Shown: positions 28,231 to 37,135 of the stretch, one piece after another
Numbering within the stretch: the stretch's first letter is position 1
How the letters are laid out: every line of letters starts with the position of its first letter
Assembly: GCA_013003715.1 (NCBI GenBank)
Contig: JABDIN010000027.1
Coordinates: 62,001-126,000, forward strand
From: Desulfobacteraceae bacterium
GTDB taxonomy: Bacteria; Desulfobacterota; Desulfobacteria; Desulfobacterales; Desulfosarcinaceae
Length of the DNA stretch: 64,000 bases
Direction: 5' to 3'
Notes under the pieces: model-generated
Database searches by the model: none
Told to the model about the DNA's origin: nothing
Seen by the model: the letters and a program-made list of their open reading frames with translations, nothing else
Translations under genes and position numbers: made by a program

Positions 28231-28256
28231 GGACCGTAGAACGCTGTAAACGGTCC
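28231..28256 (-). promoter_or_regulatory. Inverted repeat just upstream of the panE ribosome site
   Basis: GGACCGT (28231-28237) pairs perfectly with ACGGTCC (28250-28256) around a 12-nt loop. It sits between the last transporter gene and panE and almost touches the panE AAGGAG. It could be a terminator-like or processing hairpin in the mRNA or a protein-binding site. There is no T-run on the transcribed strand after it. Confidence 0.35.
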
Positions 28257-28274
28257 ATTTTCACTGTTAAACAT

Positions 28275-29267
28275 TCAATCCATCACCAACCCCCGGCCGT
28301 CATTATACCAGCATGCCACATCATGTCCGCTTTCCACTGATTTCAGCCGGGGCCGTTCGACCGAACACTTCTCAAACGCATAATCGCATCTCGGATGAAA
28401 CGCACAACCCGGGGGCGGCGAAATGGGATCAGGTACATCCCCTTTCATGGCATAAGGTTTTATCCGGTGGCGCGGATCAGGTGCGGGCACCGCGTTCCTC
28501 AAGGCTTCCGTATAGGGATGCAACGGATTCCGGCGGAATGCTTCTATCCCGGCGATTTCGACGATACGCCCCAGATACATCACCGCCACGCGGTCGCACA
28601 TATGTTCCACAACGCCGATATCATGAGAAATGAACAGGTAGGACAGATTGAATTCTGCCTTGAGATCATCGAGAAGATTGAGGACCTGGGCTTGAATCGA
28701 GACATCCAAGGCACTCACCGGTTCATCGGCCACAATAAGCTTGGGCCGGACGCAAAGGGCCCTGGCAATACCAATTCGCTGGCGTTGGCCGCCGGAAAAC
28801 TCATGGGGGAACTTATCCAGGTCCGCCCTGCCAAGTCCCACCTTGGCGATGAGTTCGGCTACGATACGCCGGCGTTGCAATCTGTCATAACCACCTAATC
28901 CCCGTAAGGGTTCCGCCACAATGGAAGCCACCTTCATCCGGGGATCCAGGCTGGAATAGGGGTCCTGGAATATGGTCTGTATGTGTCGACGGAATGGTTT
29001 CATTCGGCTGCGGCTCAATGGCGTGATGTCCGTGCCGTCAAACACTATTCTTCCGGTGGTCGGCTCAATCAGGTTTAAAATCATCCGGCCCATTGTGGTT
29101 TTACCGCAACCGGATTCTCCGACCACTCCGAAATTTTCCTGTTTTCGGACATTGAAAGAAACACCCTCAACGGCCTTCACCCAGGCTTTGGGTTTTGCAA
29201 ACATACCACCGCCGATGGGAAAGTATTTTGACAGTTTTTCTACTGATAGTAATGATTCCTCTGCCAT
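28275..29267 (-). CDS. Peptide ABC transporter ATP-binding protein (OppF/DppF type)
   Basis: Cytoplasmic ATPase of 330 aa, the second ATP-binding subunit of a peptide importer. Walker A is GESGCGKTTMGR, the ABC signature FSGGQRQRIGIARAL, Walker B LIVADEPVSALD, and a switch His follows in FISHDIGVV. The C-terminal oligopeptide-transporter extension has the clustered cysteines PGCAFHPRCDYAFEKC that bind an Fe-S cluster in some relatives. GGAGA before ATG 29267 is preferred to the in-frame start at 29291, which would overlap the previous gene. It is the last subunit gene of the operon. Confidence 0.93.
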   Translation of the reverse strand: MAEESLLSVEKLSKYFPIGGGMFAKPKAWVKAVEGVSFNVRKQENFGVVGESGCGKTTMGRMILNLIEPTTGRIVFDGTDITPLSRSRMKPFRRHIQTIFQDPYSSLDPRMKVASIVAEPLRGLGGYDRLQRRRIVAELIAKVGLGRADLDKFPHEFSGGQRQRIGIARALCVRPKLIVADEPVSALDVSIQAQVLNLLDDLKAEFNLSYLFISHDIGVVEHMCDRVAVMYLGRIVEIAGIEAFRRNPLHPYTEALRNAVPAPDPRHRIKPYAMKGDVPDPISPPPGCAFHPRCDYAFEKCSVERPRLKSVESGHDVACWYNDGRGLVMD

Positions 29268-29268
29268 T

Positions 29269-30267
29269 TCAGCGTCTCCGGTCCGGATCATCCAAAAGCC
29301 AGCATCTCACCCGGTGCCCGCCGGAGATGGTCTTCAGTGAAGGATGGTGGTTTATGCAGGTTTCGAAAACAGATGGACACCGCGTTGAGAATTTACAACC
29401 GCCCACTTTTTCGGTGATGGGCAGCACGTTGCCGGGTATTTCGTTCAGTCTTATTTTCCGGCCGCGATCATCTTTGAGGCCCCGGGGTATGGATTGCATC
29501 AAACCTTGGGTATACGGGTGGAAAGGTTGTTCGAACAATATCTCGACATCGGCCTCTTCCATAACCTGTCCGGCATACATCACCACCACACGCCTGGCCA
29601 TTTGGGCCACAACGCCCAAATCATGGGTGATCAGCAGTATGCCCATGCCCAGTTCTTCCTTCAAACCCATCATGAGCGATAGAATTTGAGATTGAATCGT
29701 CACATCCAGTGCCGTGGTGGGCTCGTCGGCGATGAGAAGCCGGGGACGGCAGACCATGGCCATGGCGATCATGACGCGTTGCCGCATACCGCCCGAGAGT
29801 TGATGCGGATACTGCGACAGCTGCTCACGGGCCGCCGGCAACTTCACATGTTCCAACCAGGCCAGCGCTTCCGCGTACGCATCTGTTTTGTTCAATCCCT
29901 TGTGTTCCATCAAGGGTTCGGCCACCTGCCGCCCGATGGTGAGAACGGGGTTGAGCGAGGTCATGGGTTCCTGAAAAATCATGGCGATTTCGCTGCCTCG
30001 AATCCGGCGAAGCCGTTCGCTGTGTGCGGTCAGCAGATTCTCACCGGCGTAGCGTATGCTCCCAAATCGGACCTTGCCGAAAGGTTGCGGAATCAATCCC
30101 AAAATACTCAGGGCCGTCATGCTCTTCCCACAGCCCGATTCTCCCACCAACCCGATGGTTTCGCCGTTTTCGACGGTCAGGCTTAAATGATCGACGGCAC
30201 ACCCAACACCCTCGGGCATATGAAAATCAACCGTAAGATCATCTATTTCAAGTACAGGGGCATTCAT
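29269..30267 (-). CDS. Peptide ABC transporter ATP-binding protein (OppD/DppD type)
   Basis: First ATP-binding subunit of the peptide importer, 332 aa. Walker A GESGCGKSMTAL, signature LSGGMRQRVMIAMAM, Walker B LLIADEPTTALD and switch ITHDLGVVAQM are complete, as is the C-terminal Cys motif GGCKFSTRCPSVFETC. Its stop overlaps the ribosome-site region of the next ATPase gene by design of the operon (about one base between coding regions). It follows the M20 peptidase gene by 24 bp. Confidence 0.93.
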   Translation of the reverse strand: MNAPVLEIDDLTVDFHMPEGVGCAVDHLSLTVENGETIGLVGESGCGKSMTALSILGLIPQPFGKVRFGSIRYAGENLLTAHSERLRRIRGSEIAMIFQEPMTSLNPVLTIGRQVAEPLMEHKGLNKTDAYAEALAWLEHVKLPAAREQLSQYPHQLSGGMRQRVMIAMAMVCRPRLLIADEPTTALDVTIQSQILSLMMGLKEELGMGILLITHDLGVVAQMARRVVVMYAGQVMEEADVEILFEQPFHPYTQGLMQSIPRGLKDDRGRKIRLNEIPGNVLPITEKVGGCKFSTRCPSVFETCINHHPSLKTISGGHRVRCWLLDDPDRRR

Positions 30268-30291
30268 TCCATCAACAACCGGTTTCCATTC

Positions 30292-31560
30292 TCACTGGAG
30301 ATAATGCAAGGCGGTCAGCGCATATATTTTCGCTGTGTTCACCAATTGATCCAGGTCAACCCACTCGTCCACCTGGTGGGGGACCTCACGGTCTCCAGCC
30401 CCCATGATTACCAGGGGGATATTTTTCATGGACCATAAAAAAGTACCGTCCGTGGCGCCGGGTACACCGGCGTATTCCGGAACTTTTCCGGATATTTGCC
30501 GGCTGGCCCATACCGCGGATTGTACAATGGGATCCTCACGAGCCGTTAACGTGCAAGGCCGGTCCGTCAGAAATTCCACCTTGATCCTCAGGGAGCGATC
30601 CCTATGGATGTGAATTCTACGGTCGAATATCTCGAAATCCGATATCGATTTTTGCTCAACTTCCGCGGCAAGATGAGTCAATTCGCTTCGAATCTTCTCA
30701 TGGGACTGTCCGGGGATTGTACGAATGTCCGCCAGCAGACAGGATTTACCGGGCATTACATTGAGCTGGGCAGGCCCTGAACAGGGAGACTGGACCACCG
30801 TTGGCGTATAACTCGGCCATCCCAGATGTTCATCCCTGCCCACGGATTCGATGGCGGCTTTTTCCAAATCCATGAGCCCTTGAATCAATGCAGACACCGC
30901 CGGTGCCGTGTTCAAACCGGACAGGGGCATGGCACCATGGCTCATTCGCCCCGCTATCTCAAACCGTGCCCGAATCGCGCCCTTCTGCGTATTGCAGACA
31001 AGACCATCCTGGGGTTCGCAAATCACTGCCGCCGTGGCCCTGTCCGCATGCCCTTTTTTAATGAAATCGAGAACGCCGAGCATTTGATCTTCTTCATCAC
31101 AGAGCACGGCGCCGATAATATTACCGTTCGGCATGACACCGGATCGTTTGATGGCGGACATGGCCATCAGCATGGCGGCAAGGTTGCCCTTGGTATCATT
31201 GGTGCCGCGGCCGTACATCCGGCCTTCTTTGATTTCGGCCCCAAACGGATCGTGGATCCACGCCGATACATCTCCGGGTGTCACCACATCCGTGTGCCCT
31301 TCGAAAATAAGGCTTTTTTCCCCGGGACCACCCGGGAAACGGATAATGACATTGGATCGCCCCGGAGCCACTTCGTCCATTTGAAATGAAAAACCCTCTT
31401 TCCCTGCCCACTCTGCCACAAGATCCGCGGCGGGTTGTTCGCTGGTACCGGCTGCCGGATCCCACACCGTATTAATTCTCACCAGCTCCGAGGCCAGTTC
31501 AATCAATTCACCGGGCCGGATGGACGATAGCACTTTAGTGATAATTTTATCTGATATCAT
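30292..31560 (-). CDS. M20-family metallopeptidase (ArgE/DapE/CPG2-like)
   Basis: Zinc-dependent peptidase or deacylase of 422 aa. Metal ligands and catalytic residues are in place: H89 and D91 in FEGHTDVV, D122 in GRGTNDTKGN, and Glu-Glu in CDEEDQM. A dimerisation (lid) domain follows. The gene lies inside a peptide ABC operon, between the permease and ATPase genes, so it probably cleaves the imported peptide or acyl-amino acid in the cytoplasm. No signal peptide is present when ATG 31560 is used; the longer frame to 31734 overlaps the DppC-type gene and is rejected. Confidence 0.88.
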   Translation of the reverse strand: MISDKIITKVLSSIRPGELIELASELVRINTVWDPAAGTSEQPAADLVAEWAGKEGFSFQMDEVAPGRSNVIIRFPGGPGEKSLIFEGHTDVVTPGDVSAWIHDPFGAEIKEGRMYGRGTNDTKGNLAAMLMAMSAIKRSGVMPNGNIIGAVLCDEEDQMLGVLDFIKKGHADRATAAVICEPQDGLVCNTQKGAIRARFEIAGRMSHGAMPLSGLNTAPAVSALIQGLMDLEKAAIESVGRDEHLGWPSYTPTVVQSPCSGPAQLNVMPGKSCLLADIRTIPGQSHEKIRSELTHLAAEVEQKSISDFEIFDRRIHIHRDRSLRIKVEFLTDRPCTLTAREDPIVQSAVWASRQISGKVPEYAGVPGATDGTFLWSMKNIPLVIMGAGDREVPHQVDEWVDLDQLVNTAKIYALTALHYLQ

Positions 31561-31574
31561 ATCTTTGAAATCCT

Positions 31575-32399
31575 TTACCGCATGCGGACCATTTTCGGGT
31601 CCAAGGTATCCCGGAGGCCATCCCCTAAAAGATTGAACCCCAAAACCGCCCATGCAATGGCAACGCCGGGAAAAATCGCCATCCATGGCGCCATCTCCAT
31701 GAATGTCTGGGCTTCGTACAACATACGCCCCCATGACGGATGGGGTGGCTGGGTACCTAATCCCAGATAACTGAGCCCGGCTTCAGCCAGTATGGCAACG
31801 GCAAATTGAATGGTTCCTTGGATCAAAAGCGGAGACAGAATGTTGGGCAGGATATGGCTGCCGATGATATGCCATTCGCCGATCCCACTGGCACGTGCGG
31901 CCAATACATACTCTTTTTTCCATTCCGACGTGGCTGTCGCACGGGTCAGGCGTGCGAATATCGGGATGTAAAAAATACCGATGGCCAGCATGGCATTTAT
32001 CACCGATGGCCCCAATATGGAGGTGATGAGAATGGCGGTGAGCACTGCCGGAAACCCAAACATCAGGTCAGACAACCGCATGATCGCCTCGTCCAGAAAC
32101 CGCCCGTAATAGGCGGATGCAAGTCCGAGCAAAACGCCGATGACCACCCCGATGGCCACCGTGACCAGGCCAACGATGATGGACACTACGGCACCTGCCA
32201 TAACGCGGGACAAAACATCCCGGCCGTATTGGTCGGTACCCAAAGGATGCGCCATGGACGGACCCTGGAGACGATGCCTGGCGTTCATCTCGTTCACCTC
32301 GTGGGGTGTCCACAGGAAACTGAGGACGGCCATGCCGATCACCACGATTGACAAAATGAAACCCACGGTAAAATTTCGATTTATAAAGAATCGTTTCAT
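31575..32399 (-). CDS. Peptide ABC transporter permease (OppC/DppC type)
   Basis: Inner-membrane permease of 274 aa with the OppC N-terminal domain (a first helix then HRLQGPSMAHPLGTDQYGRDV) and a BPD-transp-1 core of five helices. The EAA-loop contact site for the ATPases reads VLAARASGIGEWHIIGSHILPN. It pairs with the DppB-type subunit encoded 14 bp upstream to form the channel. Confidence 0.93.
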   Translation of the reverse strand: MKRFFINRNFTVGFILSIVVIGMAVLSFLWTPHEVNEMNARHRLQGPSMAHPLGTDQYGRDVLSRVMAGAVVSIIVGLVTVAIGVVIGVLLGLASAYYGRFLDEAIMRLSDLMFGFPAVLTAILITSILGPSVINAMLAIGIFYIPIFARLTRATATSEWKKEYVLAARASGIGEWHIIGSHILPNILSPLLIQGTIQFAVAILAEAGLSYLGLGTQPPHPSWGRMLYEAQTFMEMAPWMAIFPGVAIAWAVLGFNLLGDGLRDTLDPKMVRMR

Positions 32400-32413
32400 C
32401 TGAAAGCCGTCGC

Positions 32414-33358
32414 TTATTGCAATTTGAACCGTGGATCCACGGCCGCATAGGCGAAATCCACCAGATAGTTCACCACCACCACGGCGGCGGCCATGAACAG
32501 GACCACCTCCCGCACCACCGGAAGGTCCCGCTGCCCGATGGCCTGGAACACAAGCCGGCCCAGCCCCGGGAGATAATACACATTTTCGATGATAATCGCA
32601 CCGGCCAGCAATTGACCGAGTTGCAGCCCCAAGATGGTCAACACCGGCACAAGGGCATTTTTCAGCCCATGTACATACACTACGGTTCTCCGTTTCAATC
32701 CTTTTGCATAAGCGGTACGGATGTAATCCTCACCCAGTACATCCAGCATCGCCGACCGGGTGAGCCTCACGAGAATTGACGCGCGAATGGCACCAAGTGC
32801 GACCGCCGGCAGAATAAGGGCTTTCAAGGATCCCCACACACTCACGTCCCAGCCGGGGAAACCACCCGCCGGAAAGATTCCCCATTGCACCGCAAACAGG
32901 AGGATGAAAAGAATTCCCAGCCAGAATTCGGGTGTCGCCAGTCCGAGTTGAGAAAAAAACATTACTGTCACATCCCCGGGACGATTGTGATGGGTGGCGG
33001 CATAGATGCCCAGTGGAATGGCCAGCATCACCGCAAAAAAAATAGCCATAACCGCCATCGGTCCGGTTACGGACAAGCTGGAACGTATCAACTCGGTCAC
33101 CGGAACACCGTAATTGATGGAATTGCCGCTCTTCCCGGCGATCAGGCCGAAAATCCAGTCCGTGTACTGGGTCCAGAACGGCTGATCCAATCCCAATTCG
33201 GCCCGCAAATTGGCCAGGGTCTCAGCGCTGGCATTGAGCCCTAGAATGATTTGCGCGGGATCTCCGGGTAAAACAAATAGTATTGAAAAAACCGTCAACG
33301 AGACGAAAAAAAGCAGGATGATGAGCGTGATCAGTTTTTTCAGGAAATAACGGCTCAT
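32414..33358 (-). CDS. Peptide ABC transporter permease (OppB/DppB type)
   Basis: Inner-membrane permease of 314 aa. Six hydrophobic helices are visible, with the OppB hallmark after the first helix (FVLPGDPAQIILG). The EAA loop is DYIRTAYAKGLKRRTVVYVHGLKNAL. It is the first membrane component of the importer, following the binding-protein gene by 133 bp. That spacing is wide enough for a hairpin that would let the binding protein be made in excess, though I could not identify one. Confidence 0.93.
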   Translation of the reverse strand: MSRYFLKKLITLIILLFFVSLTVFSILFVLPGDPAQIILGLNASAETLANLRAELGLDQPFWTQYTDWIFGLIAGKSGNSINYGVPVTELIRSSLSVTGPMAVMAIFFAVMLAIPLGIYAATHHNRPGDVTVMFFSQLGLATPEFWLGILFILLFAVQWGIFPAGGFPGWDVSVWGSLKALILPAVALGAIRASILVRLTRSAMLDVLGEDYIRTAYAKGLKRRTVVYVHGLKNALVPVLTILGLQLGQLLAGAIIIENVYYLPGLGRLVFQAIGQRDLPVVREVVLFMAAAVVVVNYLVDFAYAAVDPRFKLQ

Positions 33359-33491
33359 GTGGTATTATCGGCAAGCATGTCAAATATTGGCACTGAATGA
33401 ATTCGCTTCTTACCAAAACCTGAAGGGAAAAAACAGCACGAGGCTGTGAACAGCCCCGTGCACAGATATTCCAACGTCCGGCAATGGACGT

Positions 33492-34988
33492 CTATTTTTT
33501 TAACCACACCTGGGTGCAGTCCAGGGCAACGGTCGGATAATTCTCCCACCACCCCATGACGGCGGCCTTTAATACCGGCAGGTTGGGCGCGGAAAAAAGA
33601 TATCCGTTCACCGCATCATCCGCTATGATTCGCTGGCATTCGCCGAACCATCGCGCCTTCTCACTCTCCGTGGGCGCTGTCAGGGCTTTGGCATACGCAT
33701 CCCGGAAGAGCTGTGAATCATATTGGAAATAATAATCGGGATTGGCATAGATACCGATATCCCAGGCCTCAACATGGCCGATCATGGTAAGTTCAAATTC
33801 TTTTTTCTTGAAAATACGCTCGATCCACTGGCCCCACTCAACGATTTCGATGGACAATTCAATCCCCACCTTCCCGAACATATCGGCAATCACCTCTCCA
33901 GCCCGCCTGGAGTAGGAATAAATGGCGGGCAGTTTGATGGTGGCTTTGAAACCATCGGGATATCCGGCTTGGGCCAGCAATGCTTTTGCTTTTTCGGGAT
34001 TATAGGCAAATTGCCGGGTCAGATCCTCGTAGAAAGGTGTGGACGGCGACCAATGAGAACCGATGGGGGTGCCGAACCCGAACATCACCAGGTCGATGAC
34101 CGCCTGTCTGTCAATGGCATATGCCATGGCCTGCCGCACCAGTTTGTTGTCAAAAGGCTTCACTTTGTTGTTGGTGGACATGATCACTTCAGCGGTGGTG
34201 GTGCCGGCATAGACTTTAAACCGGTCATCTTTTGCAAGGGACATGGCCGATTCCGGTGCGGCAATATACCCGATGACGTCAATATCGCCGGCTTTGATGG
34301 CAGCGATCTGCGCACTGGCATCGCCGATAAATTTGAAGGTCACTTTATCCAGGTAAGGCAATTCGGGATTCCAATACCCTTCATTTCTTACCATTTCAAC
34401 CCTGTCCCCCCGGACCCATTTGGAAAATTTGAACGGGCCGGTACCGATAGGAGTGGATTTCGCCTCCTCGTGCCCTTTTTGGGGCAGCATCACGGCGTCA
34501 CCTTCGGCCAGGTGGGCGATAAACAAAGCATCCACATCTTTCAAGGTCATCACCAGTTTAAAGTCGTTCGGTACTTCAATGCGATCGATGACGCGAAAAT
34601 ATTCGGGGTGCGGATTGATAGTTCCTTCACCGGCGGCGCGTTCCAGGTTCCATTTGGCGACCTGGGCATTGAAAGGTTCCTGATTGTGAAATGTAACCCC
34701 CTTGCGCAAGTCAAACGTATACGTCTTGCCGTCCGGAGAAATCTCCCAACTTGTGGCCAGTCCCGGTACATATTCACCGCTGCTGCTGACCTTAATCAAA
34801 CCTTCATAGATATTGGCGTACACCACGCGGTCGATGGCTGCGGCGGTGTTTGCGGTGGGATCGAGCCCTGGCGGCTCGGCCGGCTGGCAAACCACCAATG
34901 CACCGCCTCTGGCCGGGGTCTGCGCCCAGACTAAAGTTCCTGAAACACAAAAGAGTAATGTCAGCAATACCAAGATGCTTTTTTTCAT
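33492..34988 (-). CDS. Peptide ABC transporter substrate-binding protein (SBP family 5)
   Basis: Periplasmic binding protein of 498 aa. Residues 1-22 are a Sec signal peptide ending VWA. There is no lipobox Cys at the cleavage site, so it should be soluble. The family-5 signature is present: YANIYEGLIKVSSSGEYVPGLATSWEISPDGKTYTF is the conserved stretch, quoted only in part here as EGLIKV and TSWEISPDGKTY. A later RQAMAYAIDR helix is also typical. AAGGAT before ATG 34988 sets the start; 21 extra in-frame residues upstream are not signal-like. It heads the operon SBP-DppB-DppC-M20-DppD-DppF. Confidence 0.93.
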   Translation of the reverse strand: MKKSILVLLTLLFCVSGTLVWAQTPARGGALVVCQPAEPPGLDPTANTAAAIDRVVYANIYEGLIKVSSSGEYVPGLATSWEISPDGKTYTFDLRKGVTFHNQEPFNAQVAKWNLERAAGEGTINPHPEYFRVIDRIEVPNDFKLVMTLKDVDALFIAHLAEGDAVMLPQKGHEEAKSTPIGTGPFKFSKWVRGDRVEMVRNEGYWNPELPYLDKVTFKFIGDASAQIAAIKAGDIDVIGYIAAPESAMSLAKDDRFKVYAGTTTAEVIMSTNNKVKPFDNKLVRQAMAYAIDRQAVIDLVMFGFGTPIGSHWSPSTPFYEDLTRQFAYNPEKAKALLAQAGYPDGFKATIKLPAIYSYSRRAGEVIADMFGKVGIELSIEIVEWGQWIERIFKKKEFELTMIGHVEAWDIGIYANPDYYFQYDSQLFRDAYAKALTAPTESEKARWFGECQRIIADDAVNGYLFSAPNLPVLKAAVMGWWENYPTVALDCTQVWLKK

Positions 34989-35314
34989 GGCCGGGATCCT
35001 TTTCAATAGTGAGTTTAATAATGTCCGGGGCTGTAGTGAGAGCGGGAGCATAGCAAATCACGGCTATAAAATAAAGTACCACAATTTGCATTCAAGGATA
35101 GCTGTGAGGAAAATACTTTTATAATTCAAATTGTTAAATTATAATTTTTAAATCAGATTCTAATATTTGAAAAAAACATCATTCGTACCGAAATCGCAAC
35201 AATGACTCACCGTGTTCAGGGCGCGGGGCGTTTTTCAAAAGAGAAAACGCAAAATATTCCAACCCCGGGGGAACCGCATTTGGAATCAGCTCGGATTTTT
35301 TAAGTATACATTCT
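34989..35314. other. 326-bp gap upstream of the peptide-transport operon
   Basis: AT-rich leader between the P1 peptidase gene and the binding-protein gene, both on the minus strand. It should contain the operon promoter. The minus strand has TTGAAT around 35091-35096 followed about 17 bases later by an ATTTTATAG stretch, a weak sigma-70-like match. No coding frame or repeat convinced me. Confidence 0.35.
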
Positions 35315-36325
35315 TTAGTGTTTTTGTTGCTCCAGGTCACAAAACGCCGTCATTCCGTACCGGCTGTCGGCGTTGAGAATGGCATGAATCACGGCCCTTG
35401 AAACACAATCAGCGGCCGCATGCCCGATCTCATTGATTGCCGCCGCATGCACCATGTCAAAAAATCCTTTTGTATCTGAGAGGTTTTTTTTTCCCGTGGA
35501 CATGCAAAACAATGCGTCGCCATCAAACATCGTATGGCAGGGACGGATGGCACGGCCCAATCCATCGTGGGCCATCTGTGCGATTTTCTGTGCCTGAACT
35601 TTAGTCAGCACGGCATCGGTGGCCACCACACCGATGGAGGTATTTTTAGCCGGTTCACCAAACGGCGGCGGTGGCAGAACGACCTGCCGCCCGGACCGGT
35701 GACCGAACTCATTCCCGATGCCGAGTTCAACTTCCCAGAATCGGCCGGTGGCGGGATTCACCACTGACCCCAGAGAATTCACCGCCACCAGGGCGGCCAC
35801 GGTGATGCCGGTGTCCAATATGGCACTGGCTGTTCCCAATCCGCCTTTTATGTTGCCGGACAACGCCCCTGTTCCCGCACCCACGCATCCCATGGAAATC
35901 TTACCACCCGAAGCGTTCTCACATGCCGATCGTCCCCACCCGCTGTCGATGGCTGGGATAAATACCTCCCCTCTTCCCAGATCGTATAACACCGCCGCCG
36001 GTACAATTGGCGCCACATGCACATCGTCCAGCGGGAACCCGATCCCTTTTTCACTGAGCCAGCGAACGACGCCATCGGCGGCGGCAAGCCCAAATACGGA
36101 TCCGCCGGACAATACCAGGGTATGTATCTGTTGGACGAGATTTTGAGGTGACAGGAGATCGGTCTCCCGGGTACCCGGCGCCGCCCCCCGGACATCCACA
36201 CCGGCTACAGCACCATCTTCGCACAATACAACGGTGACACCGCACGCCGACTTCTCATTGGAATAATGCCCCGTCCGTAACCCATCCACATCGTTCAAAC
36301 CATTTGTTTTCCCCGGTTCTATCAA
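35315..36325 (-). CDS. P1-family peptidase (DmpA/L-aminopeptidase-like)
   Basis: Self-processing N-terminal-nucleophile hydrolase of 336 aa. The family core VRGAAPGTRETDLLSP (44-60 region), LSGGSVFGLAAADGV and VGAGTGALSG are present. Cleavage is expected between N228 and T229 in KNTSIGVVATDA, which makes Thr229 the nucleophile. Relatives act as aminopeptidases on D- or L-residues or beta-amino acids. No signal peptide, so it is cytoplasmic. The start is a TTG at 36325 behind GGAGGAG, and this TTG overlaps the TGA of the upstream methyltransferase gene (sequence TTGA). It may add to peptide use with the ABC operon downstream. Confidence 0.88.
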   Translation of the reverse strand: MIEPGKTNGLNDVDGLRTGHYSNEKSACGVTVVLCEDGAVAGVDVRGAAPGTRETDLLSPQNLVQQIHTLVLSGGSVFGLAAADGVVRWLSEKGIGFPLDDVHVAPIVPAAVLYDLGRGEVFIPAIDSGWGRSACENASGGKISMGCVGAGTGALSGNIKGGLGTASAILDTGITVAALVAVNSLGSVVNPATGRFWEVELGIGNEFGHRSGRQVVLPPPPFGEPAKNTSIGVVATDAVLTKVQAQKIAQMAHDGLGRAIRPCHTMFDGDALFCMSTGKKNLSDTKGFFDMVHAAAINEIGHAAADCVSRAVIHAILNADSRYGMTAFCDLEQQKH

Positions 36326-36975
36326 TTCTCCTCCATTGTGCGTGCCATCCGGCAGGTTGTTCCTACGATGGGCAGGAACCGTCCGGTACGGCGTTTGTAG
36401 TCCGCATAGGCAGTCCGGTGCAGTTGTTCCAGCCAGGCTTCTTCCCGGCGAGCCTGAAAATTGACGATCACCAGACTCAGAATAAATGCAAACACGGTCA
36501 GTGTGGTGGGGACAATGAAAATCACCGCAAACTGGAACCCCAAAAGCGCCGTAAAATACGGGTGCCGTATATGCCGGTACAGCCCCCGGTATACCACATC
36601 GGTTTTAAGGCATGGATCGATGCCGATCCGCCAACACGCCCCCAGGTTCATCCGCGACACGGCGATCAACACCAGGAAACCAATCCCGGCCGCGAAACCC
36701 AGATAGCGGACCAATGGGTTATCCAACATCTCGACCGGTGAAGCAATACCCTGGATCCGGGTATTAAAAATCAAGGAAATAAATGTTGCGACATAAAAAG
36801 CGGAAACAATTTGAATGGAGAAACCATAAAACCGATCCAGTTCATCCACGGATTTTCGTCCCGTGATATTCGGTAACATACCGTATTTTTTTCTGAAAAT
36901 AAAATACAGACAAATTTCCTGAGCAAAATAGAGTCCGCTGATGATTGCGAACAGTGCAAGTTGAGTCGTCATCAT
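36322..36975 (-). CDS. Isoprenylcysteine-carboxyl-methyltransferase-like membrane protein
   Basis: A 217-aa integral membrane protein with five or so hydrophobic segments and a C-terminal ICMT/PEMT-type signature: GLYRHIRHPYFTALLG followed later by NFQARREEAWLEQL and YADYKRRTGRFLP. These residues form the S-adenosylmethionine site in this family. The bacterial role is unknown, and lipid or quinone-type methylation is a guess. AAAGGTGA precedes tandem ATGs at 36975 and 36972. The stop overlaps the P1 peptidase start by four bases, indicating coupled translation. Confidence 0.8.
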   Translation of the reverse strand: MMTTQLALFAIISGLYFAQEICLYFIFRKKYGMLPNITGRKSVDELDRFYGFSIQIVSAFYVATFISLIFNTRIQGIASPVEMLDNPLVRYLGFAAGIGFLVLIAVSRMNLGACWRIGIDPCLKTDVVYRGLYRHIRHPYFTALLGFQFAVIFIVPTTLTVFAFILSLVIVNFQARREEAWLEQLHRTAYADYKRRTGRFLPIVGTTCRMARTMEEN

Positions 36976-37135
36976 TCACCTTTTGGATCAGATGGTTCCG
37001 GGTAACCTGGAATTACGATCACACCGTGGCCGATCCCGGAATTGATTGACCCCGGACAGTGTTTCGCGTATGAAGAATCGTTCCTGCCGACCCGCACGAC
37101 GCATCAGTTTATACCACAAGGGGCCGACCATAAAA

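Noticed and set aside
33723-34934. 403-codon plus-strand frame opposite the peptide-binding protein
   Set aside because: It mirrors the codon pattern of a clear SBP gene on the other strand; its His/Gly/Phe-rich translation has no domain.
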